A DNA stretch of 64,000 bases, taken from assembly GCA_021234595.1 (NCBI GenBank), contig CM037851.1:132856776-132920775 (forward strand). The letters run 5' to 3'. This DNA is from Delia radicum. Its lineage: Eukaryota; Arthropoda; Insecta; Diptera; Anthomyiidae. Below, piece by piece: positions 12,030 to 24,606 of this stretch. How positions within the stretch are numbered: the first letter of the stretch is position 1; each line of letters starts with the position of its first letter. Under the pieces are notes generated by a model. It was not told the DNA's origin. It saw only the letters and a program-made list of their open reading frames with translations, and ran no database searches. The position numbers were made by a program, and so were the translations under genes.

Positions 12030-12660
12030 AATTCTTAAAAAGATAATTTCTAGGATTAAAAAAAATCATGGAAATAAGTAGTCGAACTACTGAAAACCGT
12101 CATGCCATGAAATGATTAAAATCAAAGCAGAGTTTGTTATAAAAACAAAAACTTTAATTCAAAAGGATTGTCATATCCTACTTTGTTTTCATAATTTGAA
12201 AATAAAATTATTTTAATTGATGTAATTGATATCAGAAAATTTTGTACTATGAAGTATCATTAAATTCAAAATATCTTACTCACAATAGAGAATCTAAACT
12301 GCCCGTTTCTTTATATTTGGAATATAAATAATTGTTTGGCATCAAAATGTTTTTAGAAAATATAAATTTTTTTAGTTCTTGCCACATCTTTAATCAGTGC
12401 AGTGGTGTAAACTGCATACCTTAATGAGATTTGAATGTTGTGTGGAGGACACACAATATTAGCAGACGGGATTTTTTTTGGAGCAGCACAATCTCATGTT
12501 TAGGGGTAAATAGTGCTGAAAAAAATTACCACATTTTAGGGTTTTTAATTTATTTTTCATAAAATTAAAAAAAAAAAAAAAATAAAAACTATATTATTAC
12601 TAATTGGGCATCAAATGAAAGGCTTTTTTAAAGACGCATTCACCGGTATATAAAATCTAT
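12030..12660. other. No gene seen
   Basis: AT-rich spacer with a 15-base A run near 12568. A weak hairpin (TGTTGTGTGG...ACACACAATA) lies around 12438-12460. Confidence 0.4.
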
Positions 12661-13280
12661 CCGTGCATGTCCGAACATTTTTGTTACTAAAACCCATTTT
12701 TCAAATACACAATTGTAACGAAAACTGTTGTTGGTTTGAGTTAAAAATAACATATAATCGTGATTAATTTTTTCGAATGGCTGCAGGCTTGCCAGATACT
12801 TTTTTTCATTATCCCCAAACAAATCAAAAAATATTCCCCAAAAATCCCCAATTACAAAAATGGTTGAACAACGCAGTAAATTTAAAATTCTTATTTTAAT
12901 TTGCCCAGACCTACCATGTTTGCCAGACACTTTTTATCGATATCAAATAAAAAAAAAATCAACAAAAAATCACCATATGCATCAATGTGAATTTTTAATT
13001 AAGTCAGAGCACAAATTCGTTGTTAAATAAGTTCAAATTTAGTTAATATTTAAACTTTGCGTTTCATTCATGAAAATATCACTGCAAAGAAAGACCTTCT
13101 AATTTTGTTACTTCTAGAAAGCGCCTCCAATTAAAAGGCTTTCAATTTCAGAGATTTTTTAGTTAAAGAAACTCAGATTCATTAAAATTTTAGGTGCATA
13201 TTTCTTCTCAAAATCTTGAGATTGTACGTATTTTTCCCTGCAATCAATATGGCGATTAAAAAGCAAATTTTTATTTTATA
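12661..13280 (+). repeat. Diverged repeat M relic
   Basis: From about 12785 the order of words follows the 3' third of repeat M: GGCTTGCCAGATACTTTTTT, CAAATCAAAAAAT, GCCAGACACTTTTTATCG, AAAGGCTTTCAATTTCAG and AGGTGCATATTTCTTCTCAA line up with 10728-11090 in the same order. Similarity is much lower than between copies 1 and 2, so this is an older insertion of the same or a related family. The ORF 12640-12930 (minus) is a by-product. Confidence 0.55.
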
Positions 13281-13296
13281 CTCCACACAAAAGCTA

Positions 13297-13558
13297 CACA
13301 CAGATAAATAAAGTTCCAACCGAATTGAAAAGTGTATATTAATGTTAACAACTTATAATTTCAGTTATTAAATACAACGATATTTACATTCGATTATTTG
13401 ATAATTTGGCTGCTGCAACTTAAACTCAGTCGAATTAATCGAACTTTGTTGCTAAAACTAATGTTAAGTTGTGCCAACTGTCTGAAATTCGTAATAACCG
13501 AATTTGAGTGGTAATAACAAAATTTCAGTTGGCAAATAGCTTAATATTTGTCTGTGTG
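13297..13558. mobile_element. MITE with TA target duplication
   Basis: Terminal inverted repeats CACACAGATAAAT (left) and ATTTGTCTGTGTG (right) match at 12 of 13 positions and are flanked by TA (13295-13296, 13559-13560). The 262-bp length and the absence of an ORF fit a Tc1/mariner-type MITE. Confidence 0.7.
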
Positions 13559-15269
13559 TATAAAAATTTTATTAATAGGTAAAATCTAGTGTTTCCAATT
13601 CGGTTAAGCATTTCCTCGATTAATCGCCCCTATTTTGGTTATTGTCGAAACAAATAATTTAAAAATCAAATAATTATTCGACCAGAATAATCGGTTAAAA
13701 TAGGTCGATTAACCGGTTAAATTTTTAATATTGATTTTTTCTCAAAAATTGAAAATTTTCTTAACTTTGGTTAAGAAAAATGGCAAGAAAAACTACATAT
13801 ATAAAATGTCGTCAAATTCTTTCAAAATCTAATAAAAGTTTCTCTCTAACATTCCAGACAACGAATTTCTGAGCGCTCAGAAATTATGACTCATAAAAGG
13901 CACAAAAACATGATATTTCTCAGAGCACTCAAATTGCTGAGTTATAAATTAATCATAATTGACTCTTATTTATAAGCCTATATTAAATATTTTTTAAAAT
14001 TTTTCAACAATTTCATATGACTCCAAAAAGAATCATAAATGAATTAAAAATTCTGAAATTTTCAATAATGCTCATATTTATGAGTCTGTTATGAGCCACA
14101 AAAATGTGCTCAGAAGGAGCCTTCAGCGGCAAAGAAAAACACCTTAATATAGCTATGATTTGAACGCTCTTTTATAAGTGTTGCTGTTGTACAATGGATA
14201 TTTTTAACGCCTTTAACGTTTTCTTGTGTTTTTAATCTTTTAAAAACTCAAATTAATTTTAATCAATATTTCTATGTATTTCAAGACAACGTTGAATTTG
14301 TTTTGTATTGGTCTTGCACGATTTTCAATTTGCAAAGAAATTCTTTAAGCATCCGAAATTATCTTCCATCTCCCAGGAATATTTTTTGTAATCGGCTCCC
14401 AACCACCATAACTTATCAAACAGAAAAAATGTACGATGTACCTAACTACATAGAACCAGTTTCAGAAGCGGTGTTTAGAGTACAGAAAAGAAAAATAATT
14501 TGTTCTGTAAACCGTTCTTGGAAACTCGCATATTCTGAAAATGGTAACACTGATGGATTCATAGGTCTTTATAGAAGAACAACTGTGTAACTCTAAGGAA
14601 TTATTTGCACTGAACATATCTAATAACCAGCCAAAGTTTAAAATGGCAATACAAATTACAGAAAATGGCCAAGAAATCCAAATTGCCATGACAATTCCAA
14701 ATATTCCGTAAAATAACAGTTAATTTAAGTTTTTTTATACTAAGACGATAATAAAGAAATTTACAGTTAAATGGCCAAATTGCTGTTATTGTAAGCACTT
14801 AAAAGTTTAAAATTTGCGTTACTTTATAAGAATAACATTGAATTTAAATGTTAACAAACTTTTAAAAAATATAAATATTTTAAAAATTTCCAAAAATGGC
14901 TTTTTATGATAAGGATCACAAAAAATAATTGGAAAAGTGATATTGGCAAATTCCCAATAAAAGTGTGTCCTGCTCTAACATTTTGTTTTTCAAGAGCTAT
15001 AAGATTGCTCTAAAATAAAACTCCAAGATTCTAAGACGCGTTTTTTTAAAACACCGCAGGATGCGGTTTACAAATGACTCAGAAAAGTAAATAGACTTTA
15101 AAATTATGTGAACAGTTCAAAAGAGTCTTTAAAAATATAAATTGTTTAGCGTATAGATTTTGTTTTTTAATTTTGCGATCAATATAGATGGTTTTCTGAA
15201 ATTCAAACAGAAGTTTTATCTTTTAGAAATATATTTTTAATGTGATAACGCGTATAAATCTTTATATCC
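13559..15269. other. No gene seen; one perfect palindrome
   Basis: AT-rich. A perfect 22-bp palindrome, AATTTCTGAGC followed by its complement, lies at 13864-13885; repeated GAGTC/GACTC and CTCAGA words around it (13860-14125) suggest a decayed MITE. The open frame 14303-14590 has no recognisable feature and I do not call it a gene. Confidence 0.4.
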
Positions 15270-16737
15270 GGACATAATTATATAAATTCATAAATAAAAT
15301 TAATTTCGTAGAAAAAATTTAATATGATGTCATATATAGTTGCGTATAATTGTATATTGTATTTAGAATACGCTAAAACTAATGCAATTAATAGTTATGT
15401 TATATTTATATACATAGACATTGCAAAATAATATATATTTTGATATTATATCATATATAAAAAAACACAATTTTATTTTAGATAAAATTGTATATTACCC
15501 CATGCAGAGTCACACTAGAAAATTTGTCAATCAAATTTCGGATGTATTACATCCATACAATAGTACAATTAATTGTATCATTTTGTGTATAATTTTATAC
15601 ACAAAATTTACCCCAATTTTTGTCTTTTGAATTGATTTCTTTCTGGTTCTCAACCCAAAAAAAAAGAACTTGTTTCATTTGTAACATTATGAGTTCTTAA
15701 TTTAGCCTTAGATTTTTTTCAATGTAAAACTCTAAATTTAGTTTCAACGTTTTTTCCGTGTTCGTTATTCGATAGTGTAAGTTAATAAATGCCACAAAAT
15801 CTTCATTTTCATTATATCTTCATTTTCAAATTATTGTAAATAAAATGTCCAAATGGAAAGGAATTTGTTTTAAATTATAAAGTTGTAAACCTTTTGAAAG
15901 TGGCTAAAGTCTAAAAGGAAAGTTTTAAAAACAAAAACCGGATACAACTATAGCTTACTTTGTACATATCAGTATCAATTCAGATATATATTTATACCGC
16001 TGTATAAAATCGTAGTAAATTGTATCGCGTCATTATTCGGATGTTATTTAATCTGATATTATCAAATTAAACTAATGCAAACTTATATAATTATTATGCC
16101 CATTTCTCGGATAAAACTGTATTAAGATTCATTTTAAATTTCGTATGATTATATAAAGCGTCATTTAAATTTTAATCGGGTTATTAGATGTCGAAACTTT
16201 TTTACTTTTTTTTACATTTATCAAGTTTTAGCTTCCTTAGACGTATATTAGCACATAAAAATATAAAGTAACGCAATTTTATTTTTCACGGTTTTCAAAA
16301 AGTTTTCCGCATAATCCTTTTTTTTATATAATTAAACTAAAAAATAATATTTAGCTAAAATTTTAACGTAATTAGACAATAACGATGCATATTCAACTTA
16401 AAGGATACAAACGTTTTCAAATTTGTCGTGTTTCGCGGATTGTTATCAACCAGATTAAAGATATATACATCAAAATTCGCAAAATAATGAACGCAATAAG
16501 TAAAAAATTAAAAAATGCATTTGAAGGAAACGCACTTTATACGGGAGGTTTTTGTTTCAAAATGACCTGAGAAAGCGATTTCTATTATTAATACATGAGT
16601 GCCCATTACGTGTTGATAGGTAAAAATTTAGCAAAAAAAAAAAACAAAGCTGTAACTCTAGTGTGCACATATTTTTAAAAGTTTCCGCGGGTTACACAAA
16701 AAAAAATATATATAATCAAAATAAAAAATTAAAAAAA
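15270..16737 (+). repeat. Repeat H fragment (3' two-thirds of the hAT-like family)
   Basis: The fragment aligns over its length with 31297-32830 of the complete copy and with 55909-57820: shared markers are CGGACATAATTATATAAATT, ATGATGTCATATATAGTTGC, TATTACCCCATGCAGAGT and CGTGTTTCGCG. Both terminal repeats are missing. It provides the unoccupied site (near 16578) for the 47-bp insertion at 32663-32709. ORFs inside (15421-15630, 16385-16570) are not conserved in frame between copies. Confidence 0.75.
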
Positions 16738-17129
16738 ATTTTCCAAAAATCAGGATTAGGTGTCTGCACTGGAGGAGGAACCTTCGTGACAAATGTTAAG
16801 TTCCAAGATCCAGCGGTTTAGGCTGGTTGATTAGGCGGCACTTATACCCTTTAGACTCCCATTTTTACTGTGTTTTTAATGCATATTTCAAAAAGTATCT
16901 TGTTTGTAATTGCACAATGCCATAAAGTATTAGTATTTTACATTACAGCGAAGCCGGCTTCGGACATGCTACAGAGTAGATGCCGATGAAAAATGTGGAT
17001 TTTTAGCATAATCATGTTAGTCATAGTTCCCATTTTGATTTCGGGACTACGATAGAAAATTTTCATCCAAAATCCCAACATCAGAAAAGATGATAAAGTC
17101 ATGTAGCCGTACAAATGGCAATTCTACTA
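16738..17129. other. No gene seen
   Basis: The spacer between the repeat H fragment and the next mariner-type element is slightly less AT-rich around 16760-16870. I recognise no features there. Confidence 0.4.
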
Positions 17130-17676
17130 AAGGGTGTTTTTATAGAGGTATGTAACTTTGAAATGGAATAAAACAAAGATGAATTTCCGAAACGTGGAAC
17201 TATTCTGTTACCAAACGTTTCCTTCAATACATGTTGCGCCGTCTTGTTGAACCCACACATCATGGTTGTTCAATTGATGAACAAAAAATTCAGTAAACAT
17301 GGCTCTATAGTGGTCACCAGAAGTACGGACCAATGATTCCACCAGCCCATAAAGCACACCAAACCTGCAGTTGTTGCGGATGAAACTTTGTCTCAACATA
17401 CATCATATTATCATCACTCCAAATACTGCAGTTTTGTTTATTGACTTATCCATTTAACAAAAATTGAGCTTCATCGCTAAACAAAATTCGCAAAATTCGT
17501 GCGCGATACGTATTTTGAACAGAACCATGATTTTCAAAATAAATTTGCACAATTTGAAGCGTTGTTCAGGCGTCAAAACAAAACTAAACATAAATCACTT
17601 GACAGCTGACAAAATGTCCACCAGTTAAAAAAGTGTTGCCACCTTAAAGTTATATACCTGTATAAAAAACACAATT
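17130..17676 (-). mobile_element. Tc1/mariner-superfamily deletion derivative (same family as 6259-6993)
   Basis: The left end AAGGGTGTTTTTATAGAGGT is preceded by TA; the right end, reverse complemented, reads GTGTTTTTTATACAGGTATA. On the minus strand the 5' part keeps an N-terminal transposase segment (TPEQRFKLCKF) and the 3' part keeps a middle segment, HYRAMFTEFFVHQLNNHDV followed by VQQDGATC, which holds the second catalytic Asp. The two pieces are joined by deletions and frameshifts. It is complementary to the 6259-6993 copy, which lost exactly this DGAT block. Confidence 0.75.
17208..17600 (-). pseudogene. Tc1/mariner transposase remnants
   Basis: Disrupted reading frames on the minus strand: N-terminal block near 17570-17590 (TPEQRFKLCKF), middle block with VWCALWAGGII around 17330-17370, then YRAMFTEFF and QQDGATC at 17230-17310. 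Several stops and frame changes separate them, and the C-terminal WPPRSCDL region is absent. No functional protein is possible. Confidence 0.7.
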
Positions 17677-17759
17677 TCCATTGTGTTTTATTTTCCTTAA
17701 AAGGTTTAATTCTTATCCAAATTCATTTACATATTAAAAATTAAGCAAAAACAACGTCG

Positions 17760-18283
17760 CACAGTGGCTGAAAATTTGATTTCACTGGCCAAAATTCCAA
17801 TTTTCTTTTGTCACCGATTTTTAAAATTTTAACGACATTTTGTAGCTAGTATGTCCAAATTAAGGTAGCCAAAAAATTAAGTCAAACTATTGCTTATTGT
17901 GGGCATGGCATGCTGTCAAACTTAACTGTTTTTTTTAATTTTTTTTTTATCAAAAATAAATGGTTACTACTAGCAAGTTATCATCGATAATGACCTGCGG
18001 TCTTTTTTATAAGGTTGGTAGGATTGTAGTCTTTAGTTGTTGTAAGTGGTCACAGCACTACCGTTCTGAAATATTTATTAAACTACTATATTTTTGTGAA
18101 ATTTCAATTTCAGTGGAAGAGATCTTCTAATGGAAACAAGTTGGCAAGAAACGTATACCATCCCGAGAAAGGTGAAAGTACCCTCTTTAACCCTATATAT
18201 ACTTTTGCACCCGCCACGACCCGCCGGTAGAACACTTTTTTCATTTTAATGAAATATCTCAAAAAAAAAAAATTCAAATGACG
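17760..18283. mobile_element. Left-end Transib-like segment with CACAGTG tip
   Basis: The segment begins CACAGTGGCTGAAAAT directly after CGTCG (17755-17759). The same tip, CACAGTGGCTGAAAAT in reverse complement, ends at 25309 and is followed by CGTCG (25310-25314). The first 45 bp resemble the right end at 25309, but the next 480 bp do not, whereas the second CACAGTG tip at 18284 matches the right arm over hundreds of bases. So this is either a separate truncated copy or a subterminal rearrangement of one element. Confidence 0.55.
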
Positions 18284-18875
18284 CACAGTGGCTAAAAATC
18301 ATTTTTCATTGGCCAAAATTCTGTAACTAACCATTTTTGCTGTCAAATTTGCAAATTTGTTTACATTAAATAAATATTTACACTTAAAAAAACGTTAGTA
18401 ATATTATCTGAAAATGTTGCTATTACTACAGAAAAATTTATTATTTCTGAGAAATTAGTTAATTTTAGCCAAATAAATCTGCTGAACATTAGCGCAATTA
18501 TTCCGAATTTTTTTTTTAGACCCTCCATCCCATAGTGCAGGAGGGTATATTCACTTTGTCAAATGTTTGTAATTCTTTTAAAAAAATTCTGGGACCCCAT
18601 AAACTATATATATTCTTGATCAGCATGAATAGAGAAGTCGATATAGCCATGTCCGTCTGTCCGTCTGTCCGTCCGTCTGTCTGTGGCAACACAAAATACT
18701 CCGACAATACAGAAGAGGTACTGCTAATTTTCAGTCAAATTGTTTGTTGATATCATGAGCAGTTTTCTAGTGAAAATGATCAAAATCGGTTAACGCGTTC
18801 AAAAGTTATGAGTGAAAATGTGGGAAGACCTCTAAAAATGTTGAAGCAAATTTTAAATTATACTATTTATTTCAT

Positions 18876-18903
18876 CATACATACATACATACATACATAC
18901 GTA
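18876..18903. repeat. CATA microsatellite
   Basis: Tandem CATA units, about seven, in repeat M copy 2. The matching place in copy 1 (about 8160-8178) has only three or four with a CACA variant, showing slippage since the copies separated. Confidence 0.85.
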
Positions 18904-18963
18904 CATTCAATGCTTATACACAAGAATATACGCAAGCAGGGATGGCTGTCAATATCGCTGAAA

Positions 18964-19488
18964 TACCGTGACCGATTCTAACACCTTTCAACTGACTATC
19001 GTTATCGCTTAATACCGTTACCGATATTCTTGAAATACCGTTATCCGTAAAATACCGTTACCTTAAAATACCGTTACCGAAATAATCTAACAAGATCTGA
19101 ACAAAAAACTTCTGTAAATAGATATATTTTCCCAAAGTATGATCATAAACTAGACAGTCATTTAAACTCGGGCATAATGCGGTTAAAAATTGTGGTGTGC
19201 ATTAACATTACCTGAATAACTAAAATAACGTTATCCTTAAAATGCCGTTACCAAAATAATTGAAAAATCTTTTTCCCTAAAATAAAGTTACCGAAATATC
19301 TAAAATATCGTTACCGCTAAAATACCGTTAGCGAAATAAATAAAATACCGTTAACGCTAAAATACCGTTAACGCTAAAATCCCGTTACCGACATAACTGA
19401 AGTATAGTTTCCCCTAAAATACCGTTACCGAAATAAAAGAAAATAGCGTTACTACGACCAATAACCACATAGAATCGGTTACCATCAT
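18964..19488. repeat. Degenerate TACCGTTA minisatellite, copy 2
   Basis: This is the counterpart of 8246-8755, with the same order of variant units and only scattered single-base differences. Conservation of the variant order shows it amplified as part of repeat M and did not re-expand afterwards. Confidence 0.75.
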
Positions 19489-20917
19489 TGGTCATGATCA
19501 ACACTTAAAAACAAAAAAAAAACCCACAAAATATTGTTGTTGTTTTTTTGTTTTGTTTTGTAATACAGTATGTATGTACGTATGCATTAGTAGCAATCGC
19601 ATGCAGAGTTGCCAGGTTTGACGATTTGTCGTCATTTTGATGATATTTAATACCCAAAATAACTAAATGACTATTTGACGACTTTTGCTTCCAAAATGAC
19701 GATTTTTTGACAACAATTTAATATGTCAGCAAGATCTACTTATTTATCATTCTCATAAAATCGCCGGCTCGATTATTAAATTTATATTATTTCGTTAAAA
19801 ATTGAAACCAAAAACATTGTTTTTTGATCGATAGCTAGCTTTTATATGCTAATATGATGTGAAATATAATTTTGCAAAAATGCAAATCCTAGAATTGAAT
19901 AAAACTTAATCCAAACCGCATTTATTTTTTTATAAATTCATTACGGGTTTAGCTTAATTTAGTTTCTGTGTTTATATGTTTAGAAAATTTTTTTAAATTT
20001 TTATAAAATTTAATTGGAGTTAGATTTAAATAAAAATAAAAAAATTTTCATGTTAAAACACAAGGCATGGACTTTTTTTGCGAAACAAACAGATCTCTAG
20101 CCCGAATATATTTCATGTTGAAAGATGATATATATACAACTTTAAATGAAACAAAATAAATCCAAAAATAAGTCCGGTGCTTAAAAAACAGGCCTAATAA
20201 TATAAATAAAGTGCCAAAATTTAATAATTAAAAAATATAACATTAAGTTTGTTCGATAACACAAAAATTTGTACAAGTTTTTACTGGAAGGTGTTCGTTT
20301 AGACAAATACGCAGTAAAAACTGATAAAAAGAGAGAGTAAAGTGACAGTTTGATGCCAAAGAACTTACAAGTTTTTCCTGGATACATTTTTGCCAGAAAG
20401 AATTTGCAAGATAAAAAAAACATATGACTAAAAAAATATGCTTGTATTTTTAGTAAACAAAAATTAAATTAAATTTTAATTGTTTATGGATTGAAAGTGA
20501 AAATTATTAAAGAATTAACTATGAAAGAAGTTAAAAAACATTTAAATTATTTTTGGTCGATAATTTCAATTAACTTGTTCCTTTTCCATAATGACCAGTT
20601 GACTTTTTTTTAATATTTAAAACAAGCTATTTTATCTAATTTAATAATTCCTACAAATTTTCTGTTCGTTTACTTTTTTGTAAATTTGTCTTACTATTTG
20701 TAATTTTGTTACTGAGTAGTTTTTACTGAACTTTACAGGAAAAGTAATCGAACAGACTTATTGTTAAAGAATTTCCAAATTTTGTAAAAGAATTTAATAT
20801 TTAAAAAGTTGTGCCACTGAATTGTTGTTCACAGAATTATGCAGATATAAGTGATTAACAGTTCAAGTGGTAAAATTTGTTTGATTTAAAGTTGTATTTA
20901 TTTGATCTTTCAACATT

Positions 20918-21109
20918 ATATTTTTGTTATTTTATTAATTAATAATCATATAATTACAAGTTATATACTATTACCCTAACCGAGCACTAGCTACTATGGC
21001 CTTCGGCGCGTTGTAGCGAAAACAGATCAGTGCCTTTGGTGGGAATCGAACCCACGAAACCCGCACTGATAAGCCAGCACGCTACCAACTAGCCTACTGG
21101 GGCACACTG
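20918..21109 (-). mobile_element. tRNA-derived SINE in repeat M copy 2
   Basis: It has the same 192-bp insertion point and the same TTTCAACATT duplication (20908-20917, 21110-21119) as the SINE in copy 1, hence a shared ancestral insertion. The B-box region is intact. One visible difference in the head is GTTTCGTGGG against GGGTCGTGGG just before the T arm. Confidence 0.9.
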
Positions 21110-21986
21110 TTTCAACATTTTATAAATATGAATATCGTTGTAAAATATAATGATTTTCGAAGTTTAAACCAAAGAGAAGTGTCAAAAATCGTGTTATATT
21201 ACAACGATAACACGTTAACATTTGAAATGTGAATAACATTATTGTATTTTATTTTTTATTAAAACTTTATCCCTCTTCTAACAAATATATTTTATTTTGA
21301 CGTTTTTTCAAAATATGATGACGATTTTGACGATTTTTTCTAGAAAATTTCTCGTTTTTATGCTTTGCAAACCTGGCAGCACTGGTTATGAGTGCAAATG
21401 CGAGAAGCTCTCCAAAAATTGTTAAGCTAATTTATAAAGTATGCTTTTGTTTTCCATATACCAGGCTTGCCATATACCTTTTTTTGTTAACCCCAACAAA
21501 TCAAAAAATCACCAATTAGAAAAAAGGTAGAACAAAATAGTTTAGTTAAAATTCTTTATTTATTTGACTGCATTAACCGGAGTTGCCAGACACATTAATC
21601 GTTATCAGATCAAAAAAATATCCAGGAACAAAATCCCCGAATCCAACAATGTAAATTCATAACTTTTTATCGTACACTATTTTTACTTATTTTCATTCTC
21701 AACCTTTAATAAATTTGCAAGGAAACTCTTACACTCTAATTACATTTATTAAAAACCCCATTAAATTTAAAGGACATTCACTTTCAGAACTTTTTTATTT
21801 AAGACATATAAGGTGCATACTTCATCTTAAAATCTTTTGATTATATGCATTTGTTTTCCTTAAAAGCCCTAATTTTTATTTGATACATAAAAAATAATCT
21901 AAATTAAAGTATTGATGTGTAAAAACCAATCGAATTTTGGGAAAATTTCTTAGGGTTCTTTTTCTAGGAGTCGTAAACGAGAATTA

Positions 21987-22392
21987 CACTTAGGAAATTA
22001 TGTTGGTAAAGACGACAGCAATTGTAGTCAAAAACAAATGAAATTTCATTTAAAAAAAGGACGACTTAGATTTCATTAAATTCAACTAACATTGTCATTT
22101 GTTTTTTAATGTTCAAAAAATGACTAACAATTGTAGTAAAAATTAACCACATGGTAGTAAAAAATAAACCAAATTTTTTTTTTTTTGTTTTTTAAATAAC
22201 AAAAAACAACTGTAAAAAATGAATGTAAAATCATAAAACAGTCATTTGATGTGAGTTGTTTTTTTAAATGAACTGCAAGGTAAGTTAAAAATTTCATTTG
22301 TTCTACAAATGACTTACATTTACATTAAAAATAATGAAACTGTATTACAACCCAAACAACTACATATTTTTAAAGCAGAAGTTCCCTGAGTG
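21987..22392 (+). mobile_element. MITE-C copy 1
   Basis: 406 bp with tips CACTTAGGAA (left) and TTCCCTGAGTG (right); two more copies lie at 41798-42203 and 61577-61983 (reversed). The left flank is TA and the right flank is TT here, but TA on both sides in the other two copies, so TA is the target (Tc1/mariner-type). Repeat M copies 1 and 3 lack the insertion. The interior is rich in AAATGA/TCATTT words and has no ORF. Confidence 0.85.
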
Positions 22393-23502
22393 TTCAAAAG
22401 CAACTTAGCTGAAAAACAATAATTTGCAATACCAGTTTCTTTAATTTTTTGTGTCTCGAAAACACTCTAAACACTCGAAAGATTTTCTTTTATAATTTTT
22501 GACAATCTTAATATCATCACATTTTCCGTTTTACTTATGTGATGTATAGCTATAAACACATGTTGTAATGTAAACGGGTATTTAATAATTATTTCATTAT
22601 GTATGTCTCCGCAAGCGTATTTTTGTTCCCTTAAATTTATCTAAAATTCTGATTATTCGAAACTGTTTTTAAGCGTTTGTATTCATTGCATCTCTTCTAA
22701 CGATCCAAACATATATTTTAGTAACTTTCTTTCATTATTATATAGGCAAAGAGACAAAACACAGGCGAATTTTACAACAGTTTTTTTAACATCATAAGGA
22801 ACTATAAAAATATATATATTTTTCACTACACGTTCTTCTTTAGGTAATCAGAATAACCTTTGAATACCCACTGTTATAAGCATGCAGAATGTAAACGGGT
22901 ATTTAATAATTATTTCATTATATATGTCTCCGCAAGCGTATTTTTGTTCACTTAAATTTATCTAAAATTCTAATTATTCGAAACTGTTTCGATGCGTTGT
23001 ATTCTTTGCATCTATTGTAACGATCCAAAAATATATTTTAAAAATCCTTATTACTTTCATTATTATATAGGCAAAGAGACGATTCTTTTTTATACAAAAC
23101 AACAGGCGAATTTTACAACAGTTTTTTTAACATCATAAGGAACTTTAAAAATATATCTATTTTTCACGACACGTTCTTCTTTAGGTAATCAGAATAACCA
23201 TTTTACCTTTGACGACCCACTGTTATAAGCATGTACAATTTCAGATTTATTTTAGTAAACTTTAATTAAACATTTTTTTCTTCTGAAGCATCCTAAATAC
23301 ATTAATCAATCAATCATATTTTGAGAGATGGAGGGTATCCAAAAATTCGGCACAGCCGAATTTAATCTTTTTTATACCAAATTCGGCACATCGGACTTTA
23401 ATGCTCCCACTTGTTTAATTTTGATATGAAAATATGGGTTTTTATTTACTGAACCTTTCTTATTTATTAAAACATTTCATATGTGGATAAAAAAATCCTT
23501 TT

Positions 23503-24606
23503 AAAAATAAAAACTTCAAATTTGAATTCAATAAAGAAACTCATGATGCCATTAACAAAGAAGTTAAAACTATCAACGACCAAATCAAAACACTACAGCC
23601 ATTACAATTACAGTTAAATGGACAGCAAATTGATGTGAGCTACGATTTAAAGCTAACAATGATAGATGGAGAAGTAGGCCAGACTTTGACTAATACGAAG
23701 ACTGCATCCAGCTGCATCATATGCCAAGCAACATCAAGACAATTAAACCAAGTCACGACAAAATCATTATGTAATACTGATGCATATGAATATAGATTAT
23801 CGCCGCTACATGCAAGAATACGATTAATGGAACACATACTTAAAATCAGTTATGATTTGGATTTCGGATCTTCAGGAACAATAAGGAACAATGAAACCAA
23901 CAAGGAGTTAAGAAGTACAAAAAAAAAGAAACATGTTCAAGATGAATATCGCAATTTTGGACTGATTATAGATCAGCCAAAACAAGGGTCAGACAATACA
24001 AATGATGGCAATACTGCAAGAAGATTCTTTTCAGATCCAGAAACAGCACCTGAAATAACAGGAGTGGCTTTAAACCTTATTTTGAGATTTAAAATAATCC
24101 CAAAAGTTCTTATGTGCAATGAAAAAATTGACTCTAGAAAATTTGGAGTTTATGCTAAGGAAACTGCAAAAATATATACAACCAAGCACACATGGAGAAA
24201 TATGTCTGCAACAGTTCACAAAATCCTTTATCATGGAGAAGATTTCATTAAATAGCATTTGGTGCCACTTGGAGATCTATCAGAAGAAGCTCAGGAAAAA
24301 AGGAATAAGGATTACAGATTTTATAAAGAGCACAATACTAGAAAAATTTCACGAAATTCCACAAATGAAGATCTATTTAATATATTATTGGCTACGTCAG
24401 ATCCGTTCATCTCCAGTATTCGAAATCAATGGAAAGTGGAACATCTGGATTTAGATGAAGAAGTAAAAAACTACTACGGCACAGAAATAACACAGAACAG
24501 AATATGTAATATTTGCAATCAATATTTAAATCAAATGAATAATTATTATAATTGCCTTTCATTGTTATTTAAGTACGAAAAACATAGAATTAGTAAAAAA
24601 TATTAA
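23503..24606 (+). pseudogene. Transib/RAG1-like transposase, C-terminal part, one internal stop
   Basis: One frame is open from about 23503 to the stop at 24606 except for a TAG at 24253-24255, giving about 365 codons. Features in order: a Cys pair in SSCIICQATS (near 23720), SPLHARIRLMEHIL (near 23810), the highly conserved TNDGNTARRFF (near 24000), HTWRNMSATVHKILYHG (near 24190), and after the stop LSEEAQEKRNKDYRFYKEHN with TRKISR. That last block has the SEExxExxNK...R..ARK-like pattern around the last catalytic Glu of the RAG1/Transib core. The position equivalent to the middle Asp appears to be HARI rather than H-x-D, so catalytic competence or exact family is uncertain. The N-terminal half is missing. 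The CACAGTG termini support the assignment. Confidence 0.7.

Larger units (their letters stand above)
18519..23415 (+). repeat. Repeat M copy 2, nested in the Transib-like left arm
   Basis: This copy has the same start and end words as copy 1 and is nearly identical to it, including the TACCGTTA tract and the SINE with the same flanking duplication, so copies 1 and 2 descend from a SINE-bearing master. Additional changes are a MITE-C insertion at 21987-22392 and a local duplication of the 3' part (the block from AATGTAAACGGGTATTTAAT at about 22568 recurs from about 22888). The inserted segment interrupts a sequence that is continuous in the opposite TIR near 24760. Confidence 0.85.

Noticed and set aside
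14303..14590. 95-codon plus ORF
   Set aside because: No motif recognised; overlapping ORFs on the opposite strand of similar length indicate chance.
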